NCBI GenBank assembly: GCA_026874595.1
Contig: CM049315.1
Coordinates: forward strand, 37,530,164 to 37,594,163
Direction: 5' to 3'
Length of the DNA stretch: 64,000 nucleotides
Origin: Sipunculus nudus
Lineage: Eukaryota; Annelida; Sipuncula; Golfingiida; Sipunculidae
Under the pieces are notes generated by a model that saw only the letters and a list, made by a program, of their open reading frames with translations, had not been told where the DNA came from and did not search any database. Positions 13,701-24,252 of the stretch are shown one piece after another. Position 1 is the first letter of the stretch, and each line of letters begins with the position of its first letter. The translations under genes were made by a program, and so were the position numbers.

Positions 13701-14414
13701 TGTAACCGTAAGTTAGTTTCTAATCTTATTGTAACCGTAATACTATACTCTAATCAATTTTTTTCCGTAAAACTAGGTTTTTATCAAATTGTTACCGTAA
13801 GGCTAGGTTCTAATCTACCATCCTCACATGTCGAGCATTTCCTGGAAGTATTAAGCAAGACGGATTGGACTACTCTCAGCGTCCTATATGGGGTTTGAAT
13901 ATTGTATTCAATACACAAGAATAGGTTAAATTATTTTCAGGACTGCTGTACAGCTGTTTTCAAGTTAAACGTAGGAATAAAATAAAATATTTTTACTCAT
14001 TTATATCCGAGACGATATCTCAAAATCGTCAGTTCCTCCAAACTGTCGCTAAACGTTCCGACATTTCACCACGCTATTGCTAGTGTGCAATTAACTGTGC
14101 TGGACGACGATAAGATGGTTATGACTGCACACCTATTAAAGCTAGGTGTGCCTCAGGGGCGTAGCCAGGATTGAGGGAGGGGAGGGGGCCATGATCAGTG
14201 GCGGATCCAGAAATTCGAGAACCGTGGAGGGGGGGGGGGGGGGGTGGAGGCTGTTAATATTTTTTGAATATTATAAAAACTATGTGTTATTATGATATAT
14301 ATTGTATTTGTATGTATGTATGCATATAACATATATTATTATTATTATTATTAAATGTTTATATTAAAGTGTATGAAAATATGGATTTTTTTCTATTGTA
14401 AGTTATGAACCATG

Positions 14415-14477
<63 letters not shown>

Positions 14478-17400
14478 CAAAGCGAAATCACGAAAACACG
14501 GCGAGTACTGAATGCGACCTGGGAGAAGGGAGGAGGGCCATGTCCCCAATGTTTTGTATCTGTGATGCTTAATTATTAGACGTTATATCTTGATAAAAGA
14601 AAGGGAGGAAAGACATGATTTTGAATTCTTTTGCTTTGCCGTTGCTTTATGTTGGTCCAGACATAGTAGTAAGTATTTCACTGACAATTGACGTTAGAGT
14701 CTCTTAGAATTACATCTAAATACAATCTCATGCATTTTAAAATCCCAAAAACTCAAACTGTTATTCTGGGGATCAGTCGTTTAAACATGAACAATAACAT
14801 ATATTTTCACTGACAAACTTGTATCCAATAAGTTTGTTGCAGCTGAGCATCATGACCCCATGGTCACTTATCGTATTTTGTTTTCAGGGTAGGACGAAGG
14901 GTTTATACGGCGTGTGGAACGGTAACAAGAACGATGACCTTCAACCCCCGAACGGCAACGCTATACAGCCGGACGCTAGTAACGGCTTCAGAAACCTATA
15001 TACGGAATTCGGTGTTCATTGTGAGTACCCTCATATAATAGGCTATTATATCCAGAGTGGGCTCTCTTTAGTGTTGACCCGCCCATTCCAGCTGCCTCCA
15101 CCTGTGTTCATTTTTTCTACCAATTTTGGCGATCTAGACACAATCTCCCCTTTCTTGACCTGGACCTTTCTTGGTTGGAACCACCCCCACCCCCCTTTAC
15201 CCAACCCCCTTTCCAAAGTACTGGATCCGCCCCCTATATATAAAGTCATTGATTTACAGCAGAAGGATCACATATGTAGACCTACCGATGTGTCCACGGT
15301 ATGCTATTAATACGCTACTTGTATAGAGCGTACATTGTTGGTCGAAGAAGGCACTCAAGGCAAACCCTCATGTTCAACATGCATAAAATAATATGTTGTA
15401 TATGCTGGATGTAGTCAGATCGAATAATAAACAGAGTGATCGTTACCGTGTAGTACCACTGGCTTAGATACAGAGGTTCGTATCCTTATACCTTCAAAGA
15501 CATGTTAAAGTGGATACAATATTAAAGGTAAAATGTCAATCAATGGTCAGCCGGAGAAAGGAAAGGGGTCGAGCAAGTGTTACTTTTGAGTGAGCAATCA
15601 TTGCTTTTGGTCCAGCCCTGAATCGCCGAAAATAGAGAAGCCATGCGCATTAAATGTTTTGCCGTCTGATTTACATAGCTTTTTCTCCCTTGTGTTAAAT
15701 GCTTCAAACTTAATTCTGTCTTTCGGCTGTTTTTGTATCGTATTGCACGACGTGTAGTTGTTAAGATATACTTACAGAATTTTTTTATGTAGTTGACATT
15801 TTACACTTAAATAATTTATTGCTGATGTGTACTTTTTTTTCATTTGTTCACTGCAACTTTATACTCTTTAATATTACCCATAAGCTTTATGGTATACTTT
15901 AAGAAGCATCTTAACGATCATATAATTTATCCTTTAAGAATATATTACAGAAACAAATATTTTATCTAGTAATGTTATATTTTATTTTACAGGGAGAGTT
16001 GCGAGTGCGGATTCTCTGTTCGAGTATAATCAGAGACGGAACTGGCAGTATTTTAACGACCTAAATTTCCAGCCTCACTTTGGTCCACCAGTAGTGAACC
16101 AGTCTCTGAACTGGCAGGCCGTGTGTGGCACCAGCAGGGAATGCGAGTACGACTACAAGTCCACGCTGAACCGAGACATCGCCCAGGGCACCAGACATTC
16201 GCAGTCGTGGTTCGTAGAGATGGTCACCATGTCAGCTCCAAGTAAGACACTGCTAGGCCTATATAGCGTATTTCAGCGCGGGAATGTCCCATTAGATTTT
16301 GCAATGTTGCCTTTCAACATGCAGTTAATTACCAAACGCCAATTAGAATTAAAAGGGACAATTAACCAGGCGTAAATAAAATATCTTTCAGGTATAATTA
16401 TTTCAAGGAAAACTATTGATTCACCTAATTGCAGAACAGTTGTTAAACCTTTGATGATAATTAAGTGGCTTAAACCCATATATACTCACAGTCACGTGAG
16501 GGGGTGCATTTACAAAATCCAGTCGTTTCCAAGACCAGATTTCGAAAATTGTCTAGTTCAAACTCTGACATAATTTAATTTACTATTTTTTTCAATTTTG
16601 TGACAAATTCAACCAAAATTTACTTTTAAATTCCAAAGCAAAACTACAGAAAATGTAATTTCCATCATAAAGTTTATACTTTTGAATGTAAAGCTTTCGA
16701 TACTTTCGAGCACAGTTCAGTGAAAGACGAACATGCTATCACTGTTGTAATGACTATTGATGAAGTACTATCACTGAAACTATATTTTGGCCGTGCTGTG
16801 ATAGGTGTTTAGGTCAGTATGACCCTGTATTTGCTCATTTTTAGGTCCATGTCCCAATTAACTACACTAACCGGTGTTAAGTTGCTAATGAAAAAGGTCA
16901 GAGAATTGTTGCATCGATCTCTGTATTGATAATTAATTATTTCACTTTTTGTTTAGATTAAATCAGATAATACCTAGTCATATCTATATATTGGAACTTC
17001 ACTGACTCCGAATATATTATTAAAAAAATCATTTATACTTTTTATACTTTCTATTATTTAAGCTAACAGCTGTGGAATTCTGAACGTTCCAAACTCCCAG
17101 AAGGATTCTCACAACTACAGCGTCGGCAGCCAGGTGCGCGTGACCGGCTGTCACCCCGGTTACAGGCTTGAAGGTCATGCTTCGTACACGTGTGTAAATG
17201 GGGATCCCCTACCCACTTGGTCTCCCCAAGTCAGCGCTAGGTGTCTCGGTATGTATCGCCGGACCTCGTCAGATACTTACGGGTCACGATCTTCTCTTTA
17301 TCCACATCACCCTGGGTCACAGAGCCATGATAAGCTCTAGCCATTTTGCCAGTTGGCAATGGAAAAAGCTATTTTTTACATAATAAGCATAATCTCAAAC

Positions 17401-20400
17401 AAAATTTCAAAGATGGATCATTTTATATAATTAGTGGTCCGTCTAAGAAATGCCTGTTTAGGACTGTTTTGAATGCTAATTTTGTTTCACCGCATTCAGT
17501 TCGGAATTGTAGAAAAAGGAGATACACAAGCTGCCGTTTTCTTGTTTTTGTCATTTTATGTAACAAATTCTCAGGTGAAAAAAAAAATAGAACAGAATTT
17601 ATCTTAAATTCGGTAAAAATAATCTAGTTCCCCTTTTCACAGATGTGACGAGGCATGTTGTAAAACTTCCCGGTGTCCACGACACTGCGACAGAAGTCTG
17701 ATAAAACGCCATCGTTTGAATTTGTCTTTTATCTTGCGAGAACATAGCCTACTACATACATTCATAACCAGCACCAGAAATTTCAAACAACGCCCTGTCA
17801 CGTTGTAAAAAGTTAACAGAAAAACCTGTGCAAGTAAATAGGCTTAACTGCCACAAATAGGTCGGTGACCTTATGGTGTATCAGATAAAAAAAAATTACT
17901 TAACTTGACGAAACAAGGTTCCTACAAATATTCTTTATTATGCTTCACAAACGTATACAATTTCAGAAAGCATAATGAGATACATCTGTCTACATACGTA
18001 CATTGTACATACATAGAAACAATATGTTACGCATGCGTTTGTTTGCAGGCTCGAGTGCGCCCCCTAGAACTGCGGCCATGGCGGCAGCTATTGCTGTTCC
18101 CATAGTGCTGATTGTCCTAATAGCGATCTTCGTGATCGCATTCATAGTGTTCAGGCGAAGGAAAAATGCCAAGGGGTGAGTAGACATGCATTGTTGTTAC
18201 ACCTACAGCAAAACCTACTCTCTGTAGGTGTATACCTGTTTATGCCACTGTCATTTGAATCAGGGTGATTTTAAACATACGATAAGAAAAACTTTTTAAG
18301 TTTTTAAGTAAAATTTTTTAAGGAATCACAACCTGATTTTGAGATATTGGAGCTTATCTCTGAGGTTTTATTGAGATTTCAGCCATTTGCCTTTGTCGTT
18401 TTTCTTGCGGAGAACCATTTGCTACAAAGCCTTAAGTTAAGATTCCTTATGTACGGAACACGATTAAAATTTGTATTCAATATAAAAATAAGGTGAGATT
18501 CCTTATGCGCGGAACCGGTTTCCGCATTGTACCAAGGGGCAACACATAGGAAACATGCATGCCCCCGTGCAGGTATATATTTCTCAACACACATCCCGCA
18601 TTCCGCATGCCGGATTCCGCGTGACGCATCCCGCATTCCATACATAAGGAATCTTAGCTTTTACCGGTTGGCGGACAAAAGCCTACCCAGACAAAAGCCC
18701 ATCCACAAAAGTGCAGACCAGGTTAAAAGTCGACCATTGACTAAAAAATAAAAATATATAATACACACCATTTGTATTATGGAATATAATATATACATTT
18801 TGAAGTGGCTTCAGTAGTATTGAAACAAAAACATAAGAAAGGCATCAATTTATTTGTAAAACTAGAAATTTACACTCAGAGAGTGCAAGGAAGCTCACTG
18901 ACCCCATATTGCATTGTCAGAAATGTGTGACAGCAGGATATTCACCGAACGACCTATGACACTGACCCTGAGTGTAATCTAGTGACAATAAAGTTAACAA
19001 GGCAGCTCAAAACCCCCATATGACATTGTCAGAAATGCATTTTTTTCCTTTTTTAAAAATCCTAGATCCAGCTGGTGATCCGGATCATCCCCAAATGTAA
19101 TTATTTGTTCCTTGTTTCATTGCCGAGCTATCCTGAAAATTTCATCAAAATCCCTTGATATCCCTTTGAGCAATGTTGCCAGCAAACAGACAAACAAACA
19201 AACTCCGCCAACAACCTAACCTCCTCGTTGGTAAAAATGATTAATTTTATATTAAAGTCAAGGGTGGGATATTGTCTTCGTCCGAAATTTTAGTGGTAGG
19301 CTTTCGCCTGGTAAGCTTTTCTGAGGGGGGCATTTGTCCTACACCCGCATAAACCACAAAGGACCTTCCGATCCAGCTCCTCCAAAGGTTTCTCAAGGAA
19401 AACGGTGAATTCTCATCAGAAATCAGAGATAAGCTGTGGTGCCTCAACTTCGCTATGTCTAAAGGTTATTCCTTTTTCAAAGGCAAAGAATATCTTAAAT
19501 AAAAAAAAATACATTGGTATCATATAGTTATATCATTTTGTATTCAGCGAACATTCAAAGTAGAGGAAATAGTGTAAAAGAATATTCATCCTCTAAGAAA
19601 GGTCTCACGTTCGACACACCAGGAAAGTACATTATCCAAATTGATGTGGCTTATTAGATTAACAATAGCCCTGTCACCGCTACCAAATTTAATTCAAAAT
19701 GCCGAGTATCACGACATGTACAGCATATTTGTAAAATGTCTTTCGATATTTTTTTTTTTTACATTGTGCCTTTACATTCCTTTTTTCCTTAAATATAGAT
19801 ATTTACATGGAAAGGAGAAACCTGTTATGTTGACTAAACTTCATAGAATTATCAGTGTTCTTTTATCACAAATATTTAATTAATATTATAAATTTTTAGT
19901 GGACAGCCGCCTAACAAACCTCCTGTCCAACCAGAACCTGTCAAACACGCTCCTCCTCCGCAAGACGAGGCCCCGCGCCAGGTCGTCTACAACACGCACC
20001 ACGGCAGCCAGGGCTCCCTGAACGGTAGCCAGACGCGAGTACGTGTCCTGCCGACAGATCCAACCTTACCAGGCCAGCAGCGCAGCAGACAGGGCAGCCT
20101 GACTGGCTCAGGTGCTGGCGTCCCCATGTACGACGGCCAGGTACCAGTTAACATGCAGCCTGGCTACTCAGCCTCCCAGGACAACTTGTACAGCCATCCT
20201 CAGTATGATAACACACCCGGAGCACATCCACAAGGGTTACCACGTCACTACGTTCCAGAAGATACACCCGGCTCCGGCTACACGGACCTACGGTACCCCC
20301 CATCCAACCAGCAACCCGCATCCCACCACCAGCCCGCGCCCAGGGCAACTTTCGATGAAGCAGATCCAACTGTTTATTCACAGGTTGTTAAACCCAAGCC

Positions 20401-20452
20401 ACTACCACGAGGAAACTCCCCACAACCGCATATTCACGGCAGTTCTGTCTGA
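373..20452 (+). CDS. mesh: Mesh-like transmembrane protein (IPT/E-set, AMOP, VWD, sushi), 5'-partial, 13 exons
   Basis: Thirteen exons with GT..AG borders and matching phases join into one open frame of 959 residues ending in TGA at 20450-20452. Order of modules: IPT-like E-set (residues 1-84), a second beta-rich module (85-195), AMOP (about 223-380), VWD (382-589, starting at GDPHFQTFDG and ending with GLYGVWNGNKNDD), a cysteine module like the post-VWD region of MUC4 and SUSD2 (590-672), one sushi domain with four cysteines (674-733), a membrane span (about 744-768) followed by RRRK, and a Pro/Gln/Tyr-rich tail. This order matches Drosophila Mesh, a smooth septate junction protein that works with Ssk and Tsp2A; MUC4 and SUSD2 are related. 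The NIDO domain and signal peptide expected upstream are outside the window. Several N-glycosylation sequons lie on the outer side. Junction function in this animal is inferred from architecture. Confidence 0.88.
705..960 (+). repeat. SINE-like dispersed repeat, copy A
   Basis: Diverged match to 57925-58150: shared blocks include 'cat(t)atggt(g)aaatctc', 'gaCTTCT', 'aatc(c)agaaggctta' and 'tcctcatwcaatagaca'. The head (TGGTAGAGGACGTAGCGTAG) resembles a degraded tRNA-derived promoter. Family not recognised. Confidence 0.45.
1221..1291. repeat. (AT)n microsatellite
   Basis: Uninterrupted AT dinucleotides in intron a of the Mesh-like gene. A shorter run at about 1685-1720 is followed by (GT)n just before the exon b acceptor. 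Confidence 0.9.
1729..1895 (+). CDS. mesh: Mesh-like exon b: second E-set-like module, first half
   Basis: Acceptor after TTTGTAG, donor GTATGT at 1896; phase 1 in, phase 0 out. It includes LKVTWTPGNVT and VTIHLVGYRR, typical alternating beta-strand sequence between the NIDO/IPT and AMOP parts of Mesh-family proteins, and a sequon (NVT). Confidence 0.8.
2430..2599 (+). CDS. mesh: Mesh-like exon c: second E-set-like module, second half
   Basis: Acceptor after TTCCGGCAG, donor GTAAGT at 2600; phase 0 in, phase 2 out. It contains NWELLHTFASN and a CSGSKC cysteine pair. The donor overlaps the first unit of a short minisatellite. Confidence 0.8.
2594..2705 (+). repeat. Three-copy ~33-bp minisatellite at a splice donor
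   Basis: Three degenerate units of the form 'cACRTGactgagaaatacccgggacaa' follow one another, starting at the exon c donor. Each carries CACGTG or CACATG. Confidence 0.5.
3671..3952 (+). CDS. mesh: Mesh-like exon d: AMOP domain, N-terminal half
   Basis: Acceptor after CATTTCAG, donor GTGAGT at 3953. It carries the AMOP signature: ALCRQW, then CPCTLSQALVDFGRWMPDPD and QHCIRS. These are the conserved CxxW, CPC and HC positions of AMOP domains in Mesh, MUC4, SUSD2 and ISM. Confidence 0.9.
4362..4636 (+). CDS. mesh: Mesh-like exon e: AMOP domain, C-terminal half
   Basis: Acceptor after TTTATTCAG, donor GTATGG at 4637. It continues with GSGMTCCYN, VPTLSHWDVDVIPHIQCC and RPTKNCREYVPP, the conserved second half of AMOP including the paired CC motifs. 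Confidence 0.9.
5659..5823 (+). CDS. mesh: Mesh-like exon f: VWD domain start with GDPH
   Basis: Acceptor after GTTTTCAG, donor GTGAGT at 5824. Translation begins TTFGDPHFQTFDGNVYTFNG, the canonical start of a von Willebrand factor D domain. GDPH is the known cleavage sequence of rat Muc4 and the autocatalytic site in gel-forming mucins such as MUC2. The following intron (5824-11718) is the largest in the visible part of the gene. Confidence 0.92.
6173..6189 (-). repeat. 3' terminal hairpin of HINE-like element A
   Basis: AGTTCAC TCT GTGAACT on the plus strand: a perfect 7-bp stem with a 3-nt loop next to a run of T (A on the element strand). Its central 14 nt recur inverted at 11417-11430. 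Confidence 0.75.
6257..10745 (-). repeat. ~340-bp satellite array with a 3-unit higher-order period
   Basis: The anchor CTGTTACCAAATAT recurs at 6257, 6600, 6938, 7281, 7624, 7963, 8306, 8649, 8987, 9330, 9669, 10008, 10347 and 10618: spacings of 338-343 bp and a last one of 271 (internal deletion). A variant monomer with ATCATGGG occurs at 7281, 8306 and 9330, spaced 1025 and 1024 bp, so a trimer was amplified as a unit. Most monomers contain CAGGTGGCGCCACCTG and 'caagatggcgtctctac'. Edge monomers are more diverged than central ones. Confidence 0.92.
10950..11345 (-). repeat. ~139-bp tandem repeats at the 5' side of element A
   Basis: Three degenerate units with GGTGGCGCCACC-type boxes at 11033, 11172 and 11311 (spacing 139) and shared 'tctcaggagt..tggtctgaaatttggcatgt'. 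The same module style appears at 52.7-53.4 kb. Confidence 0.7.
11719..11898 (+). CDS. mesh: Mesh-like exon g: VWD domain, second part
   Basis: Acceptor after TATTGACAG, donor GTAAGT at 11899. It reads GEVKATWLTAVAMHEG then RVEVKVTPQGNKRKLQIMID, beta-strand-rich like the VWD core. Phase 1 at both ends agrees with the exons on either side despite the 5.9-kb intron before it. Confidence 0.88.
12465..12607 (+). CDS. mesh: Mesh-like exon h: VWD domain, third part
   Basis: Acceptor after TTTTTGTAG, donor GTAAGT at 12608; phase 1 in, phase 0 out. It includes SNITVMFRSGVGIQV and ILHVMAALPPE, matching the 'G..I.V......L.V...LP' section of the VWD of MUC4/Mesh proteins. It lacks a long upstream ORF because the exon starts close to an in-frame stop. 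Confidence 0.85.
12833..13817 (+). repeat. 30-bp minisatellite in intron h
   Basis: About 32 units of the form 'CTAGGTTCTAATCAAATTGT + aaccgtaaga' run through the intron. A 10-codon period leaves an open frame (13372-13716, repeated VRLGSN/LIVT) that is a by-product of the 30-bp unit, not a gene. Confidence 0.88.
14419..14473. repeat. (AT)n microsatellite
   Basis: Pure AT run in intron h, preceded at 14180-14243 by a degraded copy of a 'GGCGGATCCAG' transposon end and a poly-G run. Confidence 0.9.
14888..15020 (+). CDS. mesh: Mesh-like exon i: VWD domain end
   Basis: Acceptor after TTTTCAG, donor GTGAGT at 15021. GLYGVWNGNKNDDL corresponds to the GLCGNFDGNxxDDF motif that ends VWD domains. 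The usual cysteine is a tyrosine here, as in the cysteine-poor VWD of MUC4/SUSD2/Mesh proteins, which argues against the disulphide-linked multimers seen in gel-forming mucins. Confidence 0.9.
15045..15236 (-). mobile_element. Degraded transposon end of the GGGGCGGATCCAG family
   Basis: The plus strand ends in CTGGATCCGCCCC next to 'accaacccccttt', reverse complement of the GGGGCGGATCCAG...gggtccaaccc ends at 42929 and 50069. Much more diverged than those copies. Confidence 0.45.
15993..16241 (+). CDS. mesh: Mesh-like exon j: post-VWD cysteine module
   Basis: Acceptor after TATTTTACAG, donor GTAAGA at 16242. It contains SLFEYNQRRNWQYF and CGTSRECEYDYKST, resembling the region after VWD in MUC4 and SUSD2 (C..N.EC.FDY). 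One sequon (NQS). Confidence 0.88.
17063..17248 (+). CDS. mesh: Mesh-like exon k: sushi (CCP) domain
   Basis: Acceptor after ATTTAAG, donor GTATGT at 17249. One complete sushi domain: four cysteines in the order SCGIL, GCHPGYRLEG, YTCVNG, ARCL with the expected tryptophan (PTWSP) before the last cysteine. Phase 1 at both ends, the usual phase for a shuffled sushi exon. Confidence 0.92.
18049..18175 (+). CDS. mesh: Mesh-like exon l: transmembrane segment
   Basis: Acceptor after TGTTTGCAG, donor GTGAGT at 18176. It encodes a single hydrophobic span (AAIAVPIVLIVLIAIFVIAF) followed by RRRK, the positive-inside stop-transfer signal of a type I membrane protein. Confidence 0.9.
18436..18657. mobile_element. 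Small palindromic (MITE-like) element
   Basis: TAAGATTCCTTATGTACGGA at the left end matches, inverted, CATACATAAGGAATCTTAG at the right end, giving about 16 bp of terminal inverted repeat. A further copy of the end (GATTCCTTATGCGCGGAACC) lies inside at about 18497. No coding capacity. Confidence 0.6.
18865..19236 (+). repeat. Ancient dispersed repeat ('CCTCC..GGT' end)
   Basis: Non-coding. Two internal sub-copies of 'aaccccatatgrcattgtcagaaatg'. It ends with 'gagctatcctgaaaatttcatcaaaatccc', (AAAC)n-like sequence and 'aacctaacctcctcgttggt', a 3' end I recognise as common in marine invertebrate repeats. Class uncertain, perhaps Helentron-derived. Confidence 0.4.
19900..20452 (+). CDS. mesh: Mesh-like exon m: cytoplasmic tail and stop
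   Basis: Acceptor after AATTTTTAG; reads to TGA at 20450-20452. The 183-residue segment is rich in Pro, Gln, Ser and Tyr with little predicted fold. Candidate short motifs: YTDL and YSQV (YxxPhi endocytic type), repeated GSQGSLNGS / RQGSLTGS serine motifs near basic residues, and a C-terminal SSV that fits a class I PDZ ligand ([S/T]-x-V). No similarity to a catalytic domain. Confidence 0.88.
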
Positions 20453-21623
20453 GTACAAAAGACACGAAAACGGTATACATTTTTTTAGGACTGTTTTTTA
20501 GTTAAGGGAACCATTAGGCATTACCCAAATGCCGTTTGTATGTTCATCACTTTTAAGATAATGGATCCATTACATAAGTGTCATTCTTATCAGTTTCTAA
20601 TCTCTAAGACATATATGAATAATATATACACGTTTTACGGCAGGAGATTACGAATTTTCCCAAACTGATGGTAGTTTGTCATTAGAGTCTCACAATGGTT
20701 GTTGCTACTTCAAACAAGGCGTGTATTTGTTGCATATTGTTTTGTATGGAAAATTACCGTTAAATCAGATTTTATTTTTTTTACGAAAGACTTTTTTTAG
20801 AATTTCATGTATATATAAAAAAGCCATCAGCTGAAATCAATGCACCTGTAATCTAAGAGTACGTATACGTGGTTTCAGGATGTCACCGTGCTATTTCCAA
20901 TTTGTAAATATTTTATGCGCAGGATTTTGACATTGTCCATTGTATTTGCACCATTCCACTGCTAAGTGAAGCACATAAGACTGCCAAATACTTTTATAGA
21001 AGAATAATAACATTCTGAATCGAATATGTTTGAGATGTATAACGTAAATGAATGATTTCTGGTGTTTAAATGTGTACATATCCGCCGGTTATGTTCAGGG
21101 TAATTATTAGTTGCCAAGTTGATGAATGCGCTTTTAATCTTTAAGAAATGTGACCGCCAGGGGTCACGCCTGTACCACTTGTGCCACCAACGCATTGGCC
21201 AAAGAGAGGTCCGGATATCTTACACTTTTCTATACAGTGTGAACTCCTGAAATTGAAAATTTTGTTCAAGAATCTAAACGCTGTAATATGGTGGGGTTTT
21301 TTACCTGTTGAACTCTGTTGCGAAATTAAGTTTCGTAAAGAGGTCCCGTGAGTGGCTCCCTGCTCCTACACTAGATAATATGGAAGTTTTACGTAAGCCT
21401 GATGTTCTGCAACACACGCAATCCAAATTTTGGGACTGTGTCATAGTCCCTGTATATATACACACAAAGAGTTTCTGCAACATGTTTCATACCGTTTTGT
21501 ATCTCTTCTAGACATGTATAGATGAGGTTTAGTATATCATTAATTCTTCACGATAGAGATTTTATCTAATTTTACATTCATGACATAAACGTCGCTCTGA
21601 TAATTGAAATGTTGTACATAATG

Positions 21624-21686
<63 letters not shown>

Positions 21687-22305
21687 TGTAACCTTAATGC
21701 CAATCAATATGACATTGTAGTTATATTATAACTGCAAAGACATCGTTTCGATATAAAACATTTTCTGAATTCCTCGTTTCCCTAATATTTAGATTTATAC
21801 ATAAAGGCCAAAAAGGCAAGTTTCTCAGGCACTTAGTGCGGGTGAGAGCACTGTTTTCTTTCCTTCTAACTATAGGTTTTCTGTTACAAAGAACATTTGA
21901 TCAGGGGACAACATGTTGCTAAACCGGTAAAAATACTATGTTCAGAACAAGAGAATTTCGTGTTTTTCTTGAAAGAAATGTGCGAGCGATAGACGCTCAA
22001 AATCTGCTTAAAGTAAAAATAAAGGTGTTTGATACAGTAGTCAAAATAATTGCACGTTGTGCTTGAGATACTCATCTTTTAGCCTAACCTTGATTTCTAT
22101 TACCTTGAATTTTGTAGGCTGACAGAAATTTTCAGTTAATTTATGCCTCTTGACACGCGTCCAAAAAGGGATTGATTTTGCTATAGCTATAAACCCAAAT
22201 TATGTACAGTTTCGAAATTGATATATACTTGTTGTTTAAATATGTAAAACTTCTGTGTATACCTTGATCAATAGTTTGTTTATAATAAAATTTTGTTAAC
22301 AAAAC
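20453..22305 (+). other. mesh: 3' untranslated region of the Mesh-like gene
   Basis: No coding potential. AATAAA occurs at 22284-22289 and another at about 22018, so the mRNA end probably lies near 22.04 or 22.3 kb; which is used cannot be read from sequence. An (AT)n run (21629-21679) lies inside. Confidence 0.5.
21629..21679. repeat. (AT)n microsatellite
   Basis: Pure AT run within the 3' untranslated region. Confidence 0.9.
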
Positions 22306-22455
22306 CAAATTTGCTTGCCCTGATACTTCTACATGCCGATTGAATCAAGATATGTCAGTCTGTTTATATGGTCATCTGGAACACGCCAAGTCATCCTAAT
22401 AGATACTATCGCAGTATTGTATCATGTGATATAATGGGAAATAAGGAACTATAAC

Positions 22456-22458
<3 letters not shown>

Positions 22459-22514
<56 letters not shown>
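22459..22514. repeat. (AT)n microsatellite
   Basis: Pure AT run 150 bp beyond the likely end of the Mesh-like transcript. Nothing else was seen at 22306-22916. Confidence 0.9.
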
Positions 22515-22520
<6 letters not shown>

Positions 22521-22916
22521 ATATATATACGTGTTTCTGAAGTGTTTCTGATCATTTTCCGCATGGCAAAGAGTATGTGATCATTAAATTTTAAACTCAG
22601 TTAAAATTGTTGTCATACCCATGCACGGGAATTGAGGATTGATTTGGGATATGTTCAGTTGAACTTTAAAATGAGTGAAAATAGGAAAGTTAGTGGCCAA
22701 ACATTGACGTATTACTTTTCACATCATAAACGCATATAATGTATGACATACATTACATATATAAGCAACTGAATATGGAAAGTTTGATATTAATCGTCCT
22801 TATCGCAAAATAGCGCTGTTATCATTGATTTACAATGCCAGCTCCCAAAATATAAACCCACATCAAGTATCATTAAATTTCGAAGTTTTTGTCAGAAGTA
22901 ATTAAAATTTAGTATT

Positions 22917-23920
22917 TTAAGCCCAGCTGACTGAAAGTCATCTGAGCCATAGCGATCACTCTTTTTCCCATCGTCGTTCTGTACTTATCAGTTCACATAT
23001 CGTAACTTCTGGACCTAGAAACTTCTAACTGAATATCCATTGAGGTCCATAAAATATTAGGCCATTTCGGGCTCTATACCCCGTGCTATAATTTGATACA
23101 AGAGCTCCAGTATCTGGTATTTTCTATTTTTTTTCGCCTTATTTACTCTACTTTTGAGACTTTCAAATGAAGCAGTCCGGCCATTAACAGAGCACAAACC
23201 GCAAACGTTGGAATTAGGAACTTCCAACTGAATATCAAGTGAGTCTTAAGAAAATCTCCCATTGAAGCTGAAATTAGGTCATGGTGATTTATATTCTGCG
23301 ACCTACTGACCGAAAACATTGAGGTTCAGTACCCAGTGAGTCTGACGGGTACCCGTTAGGCATAGAATTTTTAAAAGCAACATCCTAGGAGGTTCTTGGC
23401 AAATCTCCTCGGAAACCTGAAACTAGGTCATGGTTACCTTTACACTGCGAGCAACTGGCCAAACATATGATATGATTATCCAGACAGTCAAAAAGACACA
23501 AATTTTATCTGCTAGCCCCAAAGTCTTCTTACATAACATCCAGGGAAGTCTTTAGGCAAATCTCCATGGAAACTTGAAATTAGGTCACGGTAACCTACAT
23601 TCTGTAAGCTACTGACCAAAGACGTGATTTTAATCAACTAGAAAGTTAAACAGAGCACACGATTTTACTGTTGGATCCAGAACCTTGTAATATGACATCC
23701 AAGGATGCACATGGCAAGTCTCTTTTGAATTCTAAATTTGGTCACTATGACGAAAAAACATGATTTTAGCATGGGCACAAGTGTTGGAATTGGAAAATTC
23801 TAACTTTAGTTCCTGGGCAAATCTCCTCCAGCGCCGGAGATTAGGTAACGATGACAGATATTCTATGTGCTACGAGCGGGAAACCTAATTTTGAGCACCC
23901 AGACATACAGGACACACAGG
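22917..23920 (-). mobile_element. HINE-like element, GCTCAGCTGAC type, minus orientation, decayed
   Basis: The left end (GCCCAGCTGACTGAAAGTCA followed by 'tctgagccatagcgatcactc') is the reverse complement of the 3' end at 55751-55790. Inside are about five degenerate ~170-bp units sharing 'aaatctcc..ggaaact tgaaattaggtca', reverse complement of 'tgacctaatttc..gtttccatggaga' in the 53.7-55.7 kb array. The right border is not clear. Confidence 0.6.
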
Positions 23921-24252
23921 GGTAGATTAAGGTTGCATGGAGCCCCTGGCTATACTTCAATCAGGGGCCCTTTCTTCTTATAATGAAGATATAAAAAATT
24001 ACTGTGCTGAATTGTAGTATTATTTACTTTCATCCTTATTATCAGGTGCGATATACAAAAGGTGTCATCACTCACGTGGTTGACATAAGTATTATTACAG
24101 TATTACGTAGCACGTTTACTTTTTTCGTTGCAAAAAGTCAGCAATTTAGTCATTGGGCAATCAGTCAAATTAATTTAAAATGACGTATTGCTAATGTTAA
24201 CTTTGTAGAGTGGTGATATCGACCGAGACTAATGAATATATTGTTAGAATAA

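Noticed and set aside
13372-13716. 114-codon open frame with a 10-residue repeat
   Set aside because: It is the translation of a 30-bp minisatellite inside an intron; composition and period explain the open frame.
20112-20501. 129-codon frame overlapping the Mesh-like tail exon
   Set aside because: Out-of-frame shadow; the other frame continues from the upstream exons in phase and ends in the expected tail.
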